Counted from the first letter of the stretch, positions 1 to 12,617 are shown. The stretch is DNA of 64,000 nt from Coffea arabica (GCF_036785885.1 NC_092320.1:11719557-11783556); one strand, 5' to 3'. Notes: generated by a model from the sequence alone, not told the origin. Numbers and translations are program-made.

Positions 1-1194
1 GGACGAGAGAATTTTGAGTTGGACTGGATCAACGAATAATGAAAAAAAAAAAGTTAACGCAAACCTTACATTCATTATCTCTTAAAGGCATTTAAAATGT
101 TGTGGAAGTGGGCTTATAGCTAACTTTAATTTCTAGGGAAAAATTTTTGAACTCAAAGACCATCCGTTGGTAGATATGGAATGACCTTTTTTTCCTTTTC
201 CATTAAGATTGTTAAGATCTCAGTCAAATTCTTGGAGCCAAAACAATAGCAAAGAAGGAAGGAATTAGTTCTTGATATAAGCTCCAAGCTAGCCAAGTAA
301 ATTGTATCCGACAATTTTCATTCAACTAGAATTTTATTTTTCACAAACTGTGTTGACAAAATAAAAATCAAAAGGCACCTAGTACACTTTTATTCCTTCA
401 AATTCGTAATAAAAACTTCTAATTGTTGATTGTTCTGGTATAAGAAAAGATTGAAGTCAACCTTTAAATATCCTTAATTTTTGGCCAAATAATGTGGAGC
501 CAAAAAGATGCAGTTGCACTACCTTTAAGTAACAAATAAATCAATTAGTTGAAAGCAATAAGATAATTAGGCAATTTTACGTAATTAATAAAAATTAAAC
601 ATCTAGTGTATTTCTTTGTACGTAAAATACTAGAAAGCATATGTGCTTTGCCCTGGAACTGTTAGCAGCGTCGATGAGCCGCATGTCCCGATGGCTTACG
701 TCCTATGTATCATGTATGCATGTTTTACGCGATTACATTCCTTTCATTTTGTTTGTTAATGATCTATAGTTTGTTATTTTCTGATCGACATATTCACATT
801 AATCAAGCGCTATATAATTTATTTCCTTAGAGCCCTAGTTGCTGCCTGCATAAATTGTTTTTTACTATTGTGTGTTTCTGTCGTTTAGGCCTCATCGTCT
901 TCGACGTTTTGGGTTGAATGAACTCTATTATATCTAACTCATATATTATGGAATCGTTTATTTAATTATTTGTTAACAGAAAAACCAAATTTTGCAACTT
1001 TTAAACAGATTAAATTAATTACTACATGAATTTGAAGTTTTTAAAAACAGAAGAACAAAAGGCAAATAAATTCCTGAAAACAAAATTATATACATACACA
1101 CACATGTAACTTTTTTACCATAAATTTACGGTCGCAACTTCTCTACAACGAAGGGAGAATCAATGTGAGATTAATTGTTAGTAATAGTTTGTAA
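1..1194. repeat. Direct duplicate of 33281-34474
   Basis: This AT-rich noncoding segment recurs at a constant offset of 33,280 bases. By eye the copies are identical up to about base 1166 and then differ at a few positions (near 1167-1169 and at 1180) before diverging completely after 1194. The shared part includes the first 19 bases of a copia LTR (from 1176). Because the similarity begins at base 1 of the window, the duplication probably continues leftwards. I see no gene in it. Confidence 0.93.
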
Positions 1195-1346
1195 TGAGAA
1201 AGTTCAAATTCATTGTCCTACATTGAAAGATGATAGAGTGCTCATTGTCTATATATGTCCTTGTCTTCTTTCCTTGACAAATTTGTTTCAAATATTAGTT
1301 TGGAGGGAAATTTTGGTAGAAAAGTTATGCCAATTCATATCTCATT
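1176..1346 (+). repeat. Truncated 5' LTR of copia fragment
   Basis: It starts TGTTAGTAATAG and aligns with 3294-3465 (TGTTGGTAATAG) with scattered substitutions. It stops near 1346, where a second copy of the short string GTTATGCCAATT leads straight into reverse transcriptase sequence. This suggests a deletion through microhomology. Confidence 0.75.
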
Positions 1347-1379
1347 GGAAAGTTATGCCAATTTATGCACCAATAGTCA

Positions 1380-2758
1380 AAATTGCATCTATAAGAGTAC
1401 TATTAGCATTGGCTTCGATGTTTGATTTGTGTGTACATGGATATAAAAACGACTTTTTTAAATGATGACTTAAATAAAGAGGTGTATATGGAACAACCAG
1501 AAGGCTTTGTTCTAGCAGAAAATAAAAAGTAGGTTTGCAAACTGATAAGATCTTTGCATGGTTTAAAGCAAGCGCCTTGTAAGTTTGAGTCTGCTATACT
1601 CTCTAATGGTTTTAAATATAATAATGCTAATAAATGCATTTATTCTAAGTTTACCAGAGAGTATGGTGTGATAATCTGTCGATATGTGGATGACATGCTA
1701 ATTGTTGGTACTAATTACAAAGGTATAGCAGAAACTAAGAAGTATCTATCTTCTGTGTTAAAAATAAAAGATTTTGGAGAAGTAGGTATTATCTTATAGA
1801 TTAAAGTTAAGAAACATAGTAAGGGGTATTCTTTAAGTCAATCTCATTATGTTGAGAAAGTTTTGAACAACTATCAACATTTGAAAGTGAAAGAAGTAAG
1901 CACTCCTTATGATCCTAACTTTAAGTTGTATGAAAATTCTGGAAAGCCGATTATTCAATTAGAATACGCTAGTGCAATTGGTAGTGTTATGTATGCTATG
2001 CATTGCACTAAGTCAGATATTCCACATGTAATTTGCAGACTCGCAAGGTATACTAAGAGTTCTAGTATAGAACATTGGAAAGCTATAGGAAGAGTGATTG
2101 GATATCTTAAAAGGACAAAAGACTTAGAGCTTTTCTATAACAAGTTTCCCGCTGTATTTGAAGGTTATTCTGATGCAAGTTGGGTAACCAATGTATGTGA
2201 TAAAGTATCTACTTCTGGATGGATTTTTACATTGGGTGAATGAGCTGTTTCTTTTTGACAAGAAGTTCATAAACTTGCATCCATGGAACTTAAGTACTAC
2301 TCACGCACACACTCAACAAACGATGTGGGACACAGGGAGAGGGAACAGTGGAGCCTCTACCAAGAAGAGTTGTTTCTTGGACATCAAAGAAACAAACTAT
2401 CATAACTCATTCTACCATGAAGGCTGAATTTGTAGCCTTAGCAGCTGCATGCAAAGAGGCCGAATGGCTAAGAAACTTACTGTTAGACATCGAGTTGTGG
2501 CCAAAACCGATGCCAACCATTTCTTTGCACTGTGATAGTGAAGCCACTATGTCTAGAGCCTTAAATAGAATATACAATGGAAAATCTAGACATATAAGTC
2601 TAAGAAATGAATATGTTAGACAACTATTGAATGATGGCATAGTCACAGTGGTGTATGTTAGATCACTCAACAACTTGGCAGATCCGTTCACTAAAGCTCT
2701 CTCAAGAGATGTAGTGAAAACAACGTTATTTGGAATAGGATTAAACCCCTTTGTCTAG
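1380..2758 (+). pseudogene. Copia reverse transcriptase-RNase H remnant
   Basis: Translated pieces in order show the reverse transcriptase start (APIVKIASIR), a MEQPEGF segment, SLHGLKQAP, the catalytic YVDDM motif near 1685, the AIGSVMYAM and GYLKRTKDL region, and the RNase H part (KAEFVALAAACKEAEWL, HCDSEATM, ending at 2758). Breaks include a frame change near 1462, stop codons near 1531, 1798 and 2241, and about 110 extra bases between 2250 and 2365, where the expected AVSW-SKKQ string is started twice. The family is the Ty1-copia polyprotein of plants; the copy is clearly dead. Confidence 0.85.
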
Positions 2759-3281
2759 AATCACTAGTAATGGTAACCCAACCTTTCTTCTAGCACTACC
2801 ACTAGATGAAAGGTTTAAAGGGTAATAACAAGTTACTAATAAGTGGTAACTAGAAATTGTATCATACCATTCCAATGAACCAGTGCAGCTTGGTACTTAA
2901 AGAGGATGGGTATCATACTCTTAATTAAGTTAATTATAGTTTCATAGTGCCTTGGTAATAAAGGCTTGAAAAGCACTTCACCTATGTGATCATGGGAGTG
3001 GTGCCGCTTTTAGCAAAAGTGGGGTTTTCTTTTGTAAATGATCACGAATCTAAGACGGATCGAGCACACGGCTGATAAAAGTGCTAAAATCATTTCGTGA
3101 ACTATTCTATGAAAGGGATATAATCTTGTGTGTGCTATTTCTATTTTAACTTTAAAGTCAGGGTTTAAGATACGTAGCCACCTTGACTAGTTCGAACAAG
3201 TGAAATATTTACACTAAGAGAAGGGTTTAAGTTCGCAACACCTTTTTCTATGCAAGACGCTGATTTAATTTCATTACAAAT

Positions 3282-3293
3282 TAAGTGGGGGAT
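3282..3293 (+). other. Polypurine tract of copia fragment
   Basis: The string TAAGTGGGGGAT sits directly before the TGTTGG start of the 3' LTR. This is the usual position and make-up of a copia plus-strand primer. Confidence 0.75.
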
Positions 3294-3465
3294 TGTTGGT
3301 AATAGTTTGCAATGAGAAAGTTAAAATTCATTGTCCCACAGTGAAAGAGGATAGAGTGCTCATTATCTATATATGTTTTTGTCTTCTTTCCTTAACAAAT
3401 TTGTTTCAAATATTAGTTTGGAGGGAAAGTTTGGTGGGAAAGTTATGCCAATTTATATATCATTA
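3294..3465 (+). repeat. 3' LTR of copia fragment (visible homologous part)
   Basis: It begins TGTTGGTAATAG and is homologous to 1176-1346. The LTR continues beyond 3465, but its true end cannot be set from this window. Confidence 0.7.
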
Positions 3466-3510
3466 CTTGAATATAAATTGGAAGATATATAAAACATCTT
3501 GACAAGGGCG

Positions 3511-4260
3511 CTTGGGGCTTTCTGATTAGGGTAGGGTGCTAATTAATTGTTTAAAATATTTATTTTAGGTAATTAATTAGAGGTAGTTAATTACAGTTAC
3601 ATTTAACATGTTAAATGGTTAACTACCTATACACCTCTTCAATAAGGATTGCATCCTTTGATGATGCCTTGAATAGGTGCCTCAATTCTTTAAATAGTAG
3701 AAAGTTGACAAAATTAAATCACTTTTCATTAGATAGTTCTTAAACTTTGTTGTATCGTATGGATAGTTTGTCTAGTATAGAGGCAAATATCACCTTAAGG
3801 AAAGTGTTTTTTTATCATGCCTCAAAGTCTCATCATTTGTTTAGTTTATATCAGTTTTTACAGTTTTTTTAACAGTAATGCACAATGAAATTTCATATCT
3901 AGGGCTCACTATCTAATCAGTTTTCTTAAAAACCAACTAAATCAGTATCAACAGTAATTTATCAAAAGGGAAATCAAACAATCAGAAATTAAAGAATTAA
4001 TAACAAATTAACCATCAGAAAACCTTTGGAGGCTAATCAAAGAAAATCGTTAGAAACCCAAGTGAAAATCATTGCAAATCGATGACTTGTAGAGTTTGAA
4101 GTTTGTTTTCTTTCTTTTGCCTTTCCTTCCTATTTTCGGGGGAGGGTGGTGAGTAGTATACTATACTAGTACTCTTGTTAGTTAATTAGGAGGCATAAAC
4201 CGTGCATTGCACGGTGGAAATATAACGTGTATGTCCAACCAAATATAATTACATAGATAC
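3511..4260. other. AT-rich intergenic DNA, no gene seen
   Basis: No coding signal. Near its right end lies the near-perfect palindrome ACCGTGCATTGCACGGT at 4199-4215. Read on the minus strand it is followed about 30 bases later by CTAGT. Such hairpins occur near Helitron 3' ends, but the spacing is larger than usual and no 5' end was found, so this is only a hint. Confidence 0.4.
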
Positions 4261-4265
4261 ACCAT

Positions 4266-6957
4266 TGTCGCGCCCCATTTTTCCGCGATGAAAAATATAA
4301 GTATTTGCAGAAGATGTGACTTTATAAAAATAATAAGTGAAAAGGATCTAAAATGGGACTTTAAAAAAATGCAACGGTTTGGGTCCAAAATTTAGTCTAA
4401 AAAAGGGTTTTTAAGAAAAATTAGGAGTCGCCACTTGGTATTGAGTTTTGGTGTACCAAGTCACCCCAAAATACTTTTGTAACAAAAATAAAATAAAATA
4501 AAATAAAACCCTTTTAGACAACTCCAGGTCTTTGAAAACAAGAGAAAATGAGTTCAGGTGTCACGGTTGAAGAAAGGGAAGGCAAAGGTTAAATTGATTC
4601 AAATCTAAGGCACCCTTTCAACCTAGTCTAAGCTAGTTGCATGGTTTAGTCAAAAATTTTCTTAATCTAACCCTTAATTTATCACATTTGGATGTTTTTC
4701 TATATGGATGCAAATAAAAATATCGAGAGGGACAAAATGTCCATTCAAGGTTTAATGGATACCAATCGCATTGATTGCGAAGGCCAAAATAATTTCTTGA
4801 AGGGGTTACGAGTATGAAAATGATGAAATCAAAAGAAAAGAAAAGAAAATTATATTATATACATAAGTATAAGTGATCAAAGAATAAGGAATGCAACATG
4901 ATGGGTACGGGAGACAAAACTCGTGACATAATTCTCTTATACCGGGATCAATGAGGTATTTAAACTAAAAGTTACAATCACCCATTTCCCATGTTCAATG
5001 AATAATTCTCCTAATATGAACAAGCAAATGAACTAGCTTAAATGAGATGCAATTTCTAAATGTTATGATTAACACATATGGATGATAGGGGGATAATAGA
5101 TAATAGGGAATATCATGCAAAATGGGAAAAGATTCTAAAATAAAATATGCATGAAAATGTAATGAATATCACATAAAAATGAATCTAATGCATGAACAAT
5201 CTAAGGGTCTAGTATTGGACTAAACAATTTCTATAAATTTCCACTAGCATTGAACTAGCAAGTAAATGGAGGGAGAAGCCACAACCAGCGTTGGACTAGT
5301 GTGGTGACGTCATGCATTAACAATACATAGTAAACAAATAAAATATAAATTAACACATAAAAGCACGTAGCACACAACACGTAAACATAATATTTAGATG
5401 CAAATATCCTAAGAAAAGCGGTAACACCTAGCAAGTAAGCATGCAAATCACACTTAAGCAAATAAAGCAAACCAGCCCTAACTATTACATTAAGGGGGAA
5501 GGCCTACTACAATTTAAAAGGGGAAATAAAATAAATAATTAAAATAAATACCTAACTATTACAATTGTGGCATTTAATTGCCATCCCAAATAATTACGAA
5601 TTAAATTAAAATAAATATACAAAATTAAAACAAGTAAATAAAAAATAAAAAACATTCAAAAGGCATGCGATTAAGCACATAAAGTCACATAGGGCACATA
5701 GGATCAAATAAAGTCAAAAATAAGGGAAAGAGTGTACCTCCCTTGAATTGATACCCTAATGAAATGAAATTACTTATTTACACTGCAAAAACAAAGAAAA
5801 GGTCAAAGCATCACTTTAAGTAACAAATAATCACATAAAAAGGGAGGATGAATATGAAATTGAATTAATCGAGACACTTAAATGAAGGTAAATAAACCAT
5901 GTCTATGAAATTAAAACAAGTAGGGACTTAATTGTAAAAATTAATAAAGTTTTGAGGTCAAAATTAAAGCAAAATAAAGTTAAGGGACCGATTTGCAATT
6001 AAATTAGGGACTTAGTTGAAAGAAATTAAAAGTATTTAGGGCCACAATATAATAAAGTAAAAATACAGGGACCAAACAACAAATTCGCTCCTGGTCTTCC
6101 TAACCCAACAGGCCACTTGCGCCGTTTATTTTATTGATTTGGGCCGAAAACTTCCTAGCCCAACCGAAAGTCCAAGGCAAAAGGAGCAGGCCAATCTATT
6201 ATTTCGACCCAAAATTAGCCAACAAAAGTGATGGGCTTTGACCCTAGCCCAAGCCAAAAAATTCAAAACAAACAACCAAAATCCATACTCAAAACCCAAT
6301 CCAAAATAACCACTAGCCCACCATGATAAAAGAAAAAAATTAGCCCATTATTTTTACTTTTCTTTCTTTTATTTCTCTTCTTCTTCTTCTTCTTTTTTCC
6401 TCCTCTTCCCAGCCGTTCCTTTCTCTTCTTCTTCGGCCAACTGAAAGCTTCAGCTGGCAGCCATGGCGGCCTTTGGAGCCGCCGCCGCCGCCCGCCGAAT
6501 TTTTCGGTCGTTAAAATTCTCAAAATACACCCCCTCATTCAATTTGTTGCTGATTTCCGGAATTAGTTTTTGTCAAAGATGATCCGAATGTGTCCAAAAT
6601 ACCAAAACAGCCGCGCTTTTTATTTTTATTTTTAATTACCCTATCTTTTACCAAAAATCATAAAAATTATACTACAACACTCCTTACAATTTCCTACAAT
6701 ACAAATATGATTTTATTTTGACAAAAAAATAATATAAAAAAGGCAAAAATAAAGCAAAACAGCCTGAAATTCTTTTTTTTTTTGCATTTTTTTAAACAAA
6801 TAAATACATTCACAGAAATCATTTTCCTTAATGTTTATTCATGACTTCCCCAAAAAAATTCAACAACATCAGTAGCAACAACAACGAACAGAACCAAGGG
6901 ACAAACAAGCATCAAAATATGTATTTAATTTAATAAATTAAAGAAAGAAAAAACTGA

Positions 6958-6998
<41 letters not shown>

Positions 6999-7521
6999 CC
7001 TCAATGAAGATTGTAGTCTCTTGACTAAAATTTGATGAAATTGCGAGCTTTCAACCGTTTTTATTAGCCTTGCCCTTTCTTCTCCAAAACCCGAGAGATA
7101 GCTGAGAGAGTCCATAGAGTTTTCTTCCTCTTGCCCTTGCCGAGAAAGGGAGAGAATCCCTTGCAAAATTTCTAGCCGTTAGGGGAATGAAGAATTTTTC
7201 TTCTCTGCTTCTTTTTGTTCAGAGCCAGCGAAGGAGAGAACTGAGAGAGTTCGGGAGAAGAGCCAGGGGCTTGTCCGCAAAATTCTTTCCTTCTCCCCCC
7301 AATTTCATCCGTTGTTGCTTTGGTCAAAAAGCCAAGAAAGAAACCACTCCATTATTTTTTTTTATTTTACAAAACTAATTTTTCTCTCTTTTTTTTTTTT
7401 AAAAAAAAAACACCCAAAAAATGAGAAAATTATACATTACAGTGCAAGAAAATAAATATCTGATTAAATATAACAAGTCCAAGAAAAAAAATTAAAATTT
7501 CACAAAAATTTGGTGTCTACA
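4266..7521 (-). mobile_element. Solo LTR (3.26 kb) of a Ty3/gypsy-type element
   Basis: The segment begins TGTCGCGCCCC and ends GGTGTCTACA, giving TG...CA termini. It is flanked on both sides by the 5-bp target duplication ACCAT (4261-4265 and 7522-7526). Neither terminus recurs inside, and there is no gag-pol coding sequence. It is therefore a single LTR left by recombination between two LTRs. The minus orientation is an inference: read that way it starts TGTAGACACC and ends GGGGCGCGACA, resembling long LTRs of plant Tat/Ogre-type elements. It holds a CT-rich tract (6355-6435) and an AAT microsatellite. Confidence 0.82.
6957..6993. repeat. (AAT)n microsatellite
   Basis: About twelve uninterrupted AAT units inside the solo LTR. 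Confidence 0.95.
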
Positions 7522-7697
7522 ACCATTTCTTGTATTTTCAATTGAAAAGTTTTCACGTATGAAGTTCCATTGTGTTCATATATTCCACAAGACATGAAAT
7601 GATAATGTTTTAAGTCCAAAAAAGAAGAAAAACAAAAACATATTTTGAGTCATTTCGATTAACTAAACAAGAAGAAAATCAAAATTACAGTCATTCT

Positions 7698-8402
7698 TGT
7701 TGGGGAAACCGGGTATTTTCCCACTCAAAATTACAACTAGTGATTAAACCGATTCAGTAATTCCCAGGAAAGATCGTCAAAACAATCTCGTTAGACAGAA
7801 TTACCATTCCAAGTAAATTCCCAGGAAAGGCTGGAGGGGTCACAAGTGGTCCCACTTAAAATCCAGTCTCCTAGACAGAACTTACGTGCACGGTGTATTA
7901 TCACAACTATACCCGTGTATACATAAATAATACGTACACACGAATAAGAAAATACACCCAAGAGAATCGTATAATACACTATAAATAAACCCAGCAAATA
8001 TAGACAAATATATTGAATACTATATTACTACAGAAAAGAAACTACTAAATAAATGCGGAACAAATAAAAGAGATATGGAAAGAACGCACCCGAAAAATTG
8101 ATAACGGAGTTCGGCCAATTTTGCCTACTCTCCGAGCACCACTCAAGCAGCCTGCTTTTATAAATTTTGGGAGAAGAAAAACTTACAAAAGAATTACAAA
8201 ATCCTTTTTGGTGTAATTCTTTTGTTTTCTTTTTCTTTTGGTACATTTCATTTGGTAGAACTTGAGAGTTATTTATAACTCTCAAGCAATGCTCCTACCA
8301 TTAATCCTACCGATGTGGGATTAAGATTTCTGCCACCAAAGTCCACAATTGTGAGTTGTGGAACAAATTGTCAAAGTCCACAATTGTGACTTTGATTCAA
8401 CA
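7698..8402 (-). repeat. 3' LTR of the intact copia element
   Basis: 705 bp, TGTTGGGG to TTCAACA on the plus strand. It pairs with 12618-13321. Confidence 0.95.
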
Positions 8403-8414
8403 AATCTCCACCTT
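8403..8414 (-). other. Polypurine tract of the intact copia element
   Basis: On the minus strand AAGGTGGAGATT lies directly before the TGTTGAATC start of the 3' LTR, as expected for the plus-strand primer. Confidence 0.85.
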
Positions 8415-8517
8415 GGCATAAATCTAATCCCACCCCAAAAAATACAAACCTTCTCCCTCAAACAAAAAAACAAACGATCCTTGTGGTGCCTCTAAATTTG
8501 CGCCGTCAAGCGCCAAC

Positions 8518-11500
8518 TCAAATGTGCAGGATGTTAACCAAGTTTAAACAATGTTCAAACTTGGCTCTTGTAACCACCTTGGTCAACATATCTGCAGGAT
8601 TCTCCGTAGTCCGAATCTTCTGGAGAAAAATCTCCTCTTCTTCGAGAATTTCCCGCACAAAGTGATAGCGAACATCAATGTGCTTCGTTCTTGCGTGCAA
8701 GACCTGGTTCTTTGCTAAGTGAATAGCACTCTGACTGTCACAAAACACGTCAATGTGTTTTTGACCAACTCCCAAGTCTTCAAGCAATCCTTGAAGCCAA
8801 ATTGCCTCCTTCACAGCTTCTGTAATCGCCATGTATTCTGCATCCGTTGTTGACAAAGCCACCGTTGACTGCAAAATAGACTTCCAACTAACTGGCGCCT
8901 TGGCAAATGTGAACAAGTAACCAGTTGTAGAACGTCGCTTATCCAAATCATTTGCATAATCAGAATCACAATATCCAACTACACATTGACCAAGTGATTT
9001 ATCCTGCTCAAATACTAATCCAACATCTACGGTATTTTGGATATACCGTAGAATCCATTTCACAGCTTGCCAATGACCCTTGCCTGGATCATGCATAAAC
9101 CTGCTTACCACACTAACTGCCTGTGAAATGTCGGGTCTCGTACACACCATTGCATACATCAAGCTACCAACTGCATTAGCATACGGGACTTTCGCCATGT
9201 ATGCTCGCTCTTCATCCGTCTTTGGAGATAGTAGGCTACTAAGTTTCAAATGAGGAGCAAGCGGAGTACTTACAGGTTTTGAATTTTCATTCATGCCAAA
9301 ACGTTGTAGTACCTTCTTCAAATACTGCTTTTGTATCAGACAAAGCTTGCCGCTCGTTCTATCCCTGTTTATCTCCATGCCGAGAATCTTCTTGGCTTCT
9401 CCCAAATCCTTCATCTCGAACTCTTTGCCCAACTGAACCTTCAATTTGTCAATTTCAACTTGGCTTTTTGATGCTATCAGCATATCATCAACGTACAAGA
9501 GTAAGTAGATGTAGGAATCATCTCGTAGCTTGCGCAAATATACACAGTGATCGTATTTGCTTCTTGTGTACTTCTGACTCATCATGAACTGGTCAAATCG
9601 TTTGTACCATTGCCTCGGTGATTGTTTCAATCCGTACAACGATTTGCTCAGCTTACAAACCCAATTTTCTTTACCAGCAACTTTAAATCCATCTGGTTGA
9701 GACATATAGATTTCCTCCTTCAAGTCACCGTGAAGGAACGCAGTTTTCACATCAAGTTGAGCTAGCTCCAAATTCAACTGCGCTACCAAGGCCAACAAAA
9801 TTCTAATAGAGGAATGTTTAACAACTGGAGAAAATACCTCATTATAATCAACTCCCTCCTTCTGAGCGTAGCCTTTAACCACCAATCTTGCCTTGTAGCG
9901 AACATCAGTCTTGTCAGGAAATCCTTCTTTCTTTGCAAATATCCATTTGCATCCAATTGCCTTCTTGCCCTTCGGTAGTTGTGTCACCTTCCACGTCTTG
10001 TTCTTCTGAAGAGATTGCATCTCTTCCTCCATAGCATCTTTCCATCTATCATTTTCTGTACTTTGAACTGCTTCAGAAAATGTGGATGGAACATCATCAA
10101 TAACTGGAAGTGCATAAGCCACCATGTCAACAAAACGAGCAGGTTTATGAATTTCTCGTCTTGCCCTATTGACGGCAATTGACTCTTGCTGCTGTTGAGG
10201 TTCTTGGGTTGAAACCTCTTCCTCATCTGACTCCTCTTCTGCCATGGGAGAGTCACTGATGGTGCTATTTGCTGGACTCACCATTATTTGCTCAAACTCC
10301 ACCTGTTTCGGCCTACACTCCACCTGTTGCGGAGTACCACTAGTTCCATCTTGTGTTATCTTATTCAGCATGGCAGATTCATCAAAGGTAACATCCCTGC
10401 TGATAATGATTTTCTTTGCTTCTAGACACCACAACCGGTATCCCTTAACTCCAGCACTAAAGCCCATAAAGAGAGCCTTCTTTGCACGTGGATCTAATTT
10501 TGATTCATTTACATGATAATATGCAGTAGAACCAAAAATACGCAAAGAATCATAATCTGTTGCAAGTTTTCCAGACCATACCTCTAATGGAGTCTTGCCA
10601 CCGATTGCAGATGATGGCAAGCGATTGACGATATGTTGAGCGTATGTCACAGTCTCAACCCAAAACTTTCTGCCTAATCCAGCATTAGACAGCATGCAAC
10701 GTACTTTCTCCACTAGTGTCTTATTCATACGCTCTGACACCCCATTCTGCTGTGGTGTTTTTCTAACTATGAAGTGCCGAACTATGCCACATTCTTGGCA
10801 TATCTTCTGGAAGGGATCACTATTGTATTCTCCACCGTTGTCTGTTCGGAGAATCTTGATCTTTCTTCCCGTCTGATTTTCAACCTGAGCTTTCCATTTA
10901 AGGAAAATCTCTAACACCTCATCCTTGCTCTTCATAGTAAACACCAAAACTCTTCTGAAAAAATCATCAATAAAAGTGACAAAATAATACCTGTCACCAA
11001 GGGATGGAGTCTTGGCAGGTCCCCATACATCTGAGTGCACATAATCCAAAATACCCTTGGTATTATGGATACCAGTGCCAAATTTCACTTTTCTTTGTTT
11101 TCCCAGAACACAATGCTCACAAAATTCTAATTTGCAAACTTTCGTACCTTTCAATAATCCTTGTTTGGCAAGATTTTGCAAGAATTTTTCACCAGCATGT
11201 CCCAATCGCATGTGCCACAACTTTGTTGCCTCTGCATCTTTCTTGCTACTGGAAGATGTTGTTGCTACTACTGTCCCAACAACTGTACTACCTTGATAGT
11301 AATACAGATTATTCTTCCTCATACCTTTCAACATCACAAGTGCTCCCGAAGTTAATTTAAGAATTCCATCTCGCATCTTCACTTCCAGGCCTTTTGACTC
11401 CAAGAGTCCCAAGGAGATGAGATTCCTCTTCAAATTCGGCAAGAACCGAACATCCTTCAGGATTCTGGTGGATCCATCATGATTACGCAGTTTGATTGAA

Positions 11501-12540
11501 TCTATCCCAACTGTTTTACATGGATTGTCATTTTTCATGTACACCACTCCACCATCAAGTTCTTCAAATTCAAAGAACCATTCCCGTATGGGAGACATAT
11601 GGTAGGTACAAACTGAATCCAAAATCCACTCATTTGGATGGGATGTTAAAGGTGATACAGCCAAAGAGAAATCTGATTCCGCATCACTTTTACATTCTGC
11701 AATATTTACGTCTTGCGGAGCTTTCCCTTTTTTCTTCAACTTTGGACAGTCTTTCTTCCAATGCCCTTTCTCACGACAGAAAGCACACTCATCTTTGGCA
11801 ACTTTGCTTTTCGATTTGGACCTTCCTCTTCTCCCCTTTGATTGGCTTTGTTGACGACCTCTTGTCACTAACGCTTCATCTGCTGCAGCTACTTTCTTTT
11901 TCATTTTATTCTGCTTTCTCAATTTACGACTATACAAAGCAGAACATACAGCATCTAAAGACACATTTTCCTTCCCATGAAGTAACGTAGTTTCCAAATG
12001 TTCAAATTCATCAGGAAGGGATGATAACAACATCAAAGTCAAATCTTCATCTTCAAAATTTACATCTAAATTAAACAGGTCTGCTACTAATTGATTAAAC
12101 ATAGTGATGTGTTCATTCATAGTAGTACCTGGTTGGTAATCGAAACGGAACAATCTTTTCTTCATTAGGAGTTTATTCTGACCACTCTTCTTCAGAAATT
12201 TCTTCTCCAATGCCCTCCACAATTTCCATGCAGAAGTCTCGTTCTTGAAAGTATATTTTTGCTCTTTGGACAAACGCGATCGAATAGTTCCGCATGCCAA
12301 CCGATTTATGGTACTCCACTCCTTCTCTTCTATGTCATCTGGTTTCTTTTCTTCAATGGCAATGTCAAGACCCTGTTGGAAAAGGGAGTCCATGACTTCG
12401 CCTTGCCACATGCCGAAATGGCCAGTACCGTCAAATGTGTCCATCGCCACCTTCAAACTTGACATTGGAATCCTCGACCATGTGGACGAGGAAGCCGATG
12501 CCCCAGATATAATTCTTGACGTGGAATTGTCAGATGCCAT
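8518..12540 (-). CDS. Ty1-copia Gag-Pol polyprotein (1340 aa)
   Basis: One open reading frame of full family length. Domains in order: copia-type Gag (about residues 30-215), a CCHC zinc knuckle ([14 protein letters not shown], 252-265), protease (about 305-400), an integrase zinc-binding region (about 445-495), and an integrase core with the D-D-E motifs [16 protein letters not shown] and [10 protein letters not shown]. Reverse transcriptase (about 860-1090) has catalytic LLYVDDML. RNase H (about 1180-1330) has [17 protein letters not shown] and [10 protein letters not shown]. It copies and inserts the element through an RNA intermediate in virus-like particles. Odd point: the protease active site reads D308-S309-V310 where copia elements have D-S-G. 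One G-to-T change in the glycine codon explains this and probably disables processing. It resembles the Tnt1/Tork-like group. Confidence 0.96.
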   Translation of the reverse strand: MASDNSTSRIISGASASSSTWSRIPMSSLKVAMDTFDGTGHFGMWQGEVMDSLFQQGLDIAIEEKKPDDIEEKEWSTINRLACGTIRSRLSKEQKYTFKNETSAWKLWRALEKKFLKKSGQNKLLMKKRLFRFDYQPGTTMNEHITMFNQLVADLFNLDVNFEDEDLTLMLLSSLPDEFEHLETTLLHGKENVSLDAVCSALYSRKLRKQNKMKKKVAAADEALVTRGRQQSQSKGRRGRSKSKSKVAKDECAFCREKGHWKKDCPKLKKKGKAPQDVNIAECKSDAESDFSLAVSPLTSHPNEWILDSVCTYHMSPIREWFFEFEELDGGVVYMKNDNPCKTVGIDSIKLRNHDGSTRILKDVRFLPNLKRNLISLGLLESKGLEVKMRDGILKLTSGALVMLKGMRKNNLYYYQGSTVVGTVVATTSSSSKKDAEATKLWHMRLGHAGEKFLQNLAKQGLLKGTKVCKLEFCEHCVLGKQRKVKFGTGIHNTKGILDYVHSDVWGPAKTPSLGDRYYFVTFIDDFFRRVLVFTMKSKDEVLEIFLKWKAQVENQTGRKIKILRTDNGGEYNSDPFQKICQECGIVRHFIVRKTPQQNGVSERMNKTLVEKVRCMLSNAGLGRKFWVETVTYAQHIVNRLPSSAIGGKTPLEVWSGKLATDYDSLRIFGSTAYYHVNESKLDPRAKKALFMGFSAGVKGYRLWCLEAKKIIISRDVTFDESAMLNKITQDGTSGTPQQVECRPKQVEFEQIMVSPANSTISDSPMAEEESDEEEVSTQEPQQQQESIAVNRARREIHKPARFVDMVAYALPVIDDVPSTFSEAVQSTENDRWKDAMEEEMQSLQKNKTWKVTQLPKGKKAIGCKWIFAKKEGFPDKTDVRYKARLVVKGYAQKEGVDYNEVFSPVVKHSSIRILLALVAQLNLELAQLDVKTAFLHGDLKEEIYMSQPDGFKVAGKENWVCKLSKSLYGLKQSPRQWYKRFDQFMMSQKYTRSKYDHCVYLRKLRDDSYIYLLLYVDDMLIASKSQVEIDKLKVQLGKEFEMKDLGEAKKILGMEINRDRTSGKLCLIQKQYLKKVLQRFGMNENSKPVSTPLAPHLKLSSLLSPKTDEERAYMAKVPYANAVGSLMYAMVCTRPDISQAVSVVSRFMHDPGKGHWQAVKWILRYIQNTVDVGLVFEQDKSLGQCVVGYCDSDYANDLDKRRSTTGYLFTFAKAPVSWKSILQSTVALSTTDAEYMAITEAVKEAIWLQGLLEDLGVGQKHIDVFCDSQSAIHLAKNQVLHARTKHIDVRYHFVREILEEEEIFLQKIRTTENPADMLTKVVTRAKFEHCLNLVNILHI

Positions 12541-12603
12541 TACAGACTCAAATAATAGTATTCAATATAACAAATTACAAACAAGCCAAAGGACGAACTT
12601 TCG

Positions 12604-12615
12604 GCTCTGATACCA
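12604..12615 (-). other. Primer-binding site, initiator tRNA-Met type
   Basis: On the minus strand TGGTATCAGAGC starts two bases after the 5' LTR. This is the standard complement to the 3' end of plant initiator methionine tRNA, which primes minus-strand synthesis. Confidence 0.93.
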
Positions 12616-12617
12616 CT

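Larger units (their letters stand above)
1176..3510 (+). mobile_element. Decayed, internally deleted Ty1-copia retrotransposon
   Basis: A 5' LTR remnant is joined directly to the middle of the reverse transcriptase region. A polypurine tract and a 3' LTR follow. Gag, protease and integrase are absent. The remaining coding part has several stops and frame changes, so the element cannot move by itself. The right end of the 3' LTR cannot be placed because the 5' LTR is truncated; 3510 is an estimate. No target duplication was found. Confidence 0.8.

Noticed and set aside
4199..4215. Palindrome as a Helitron 3' end
   Set aside because: The hairpin and a CTAGT string are present, but the spacing is too large and no 5' TC terminus or copy was seen.
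6263..6538. Lys/Arg-rich minus-strand frame in the solo LTR
   Set aside because: It is the translation of a CT-rich simple tract and has no independent support.
9279..12610. Long plus-strand frames opposite the copia polyprotein
   Set aside because: They are shadows of the intact minus-strand coding frame with no family signal.
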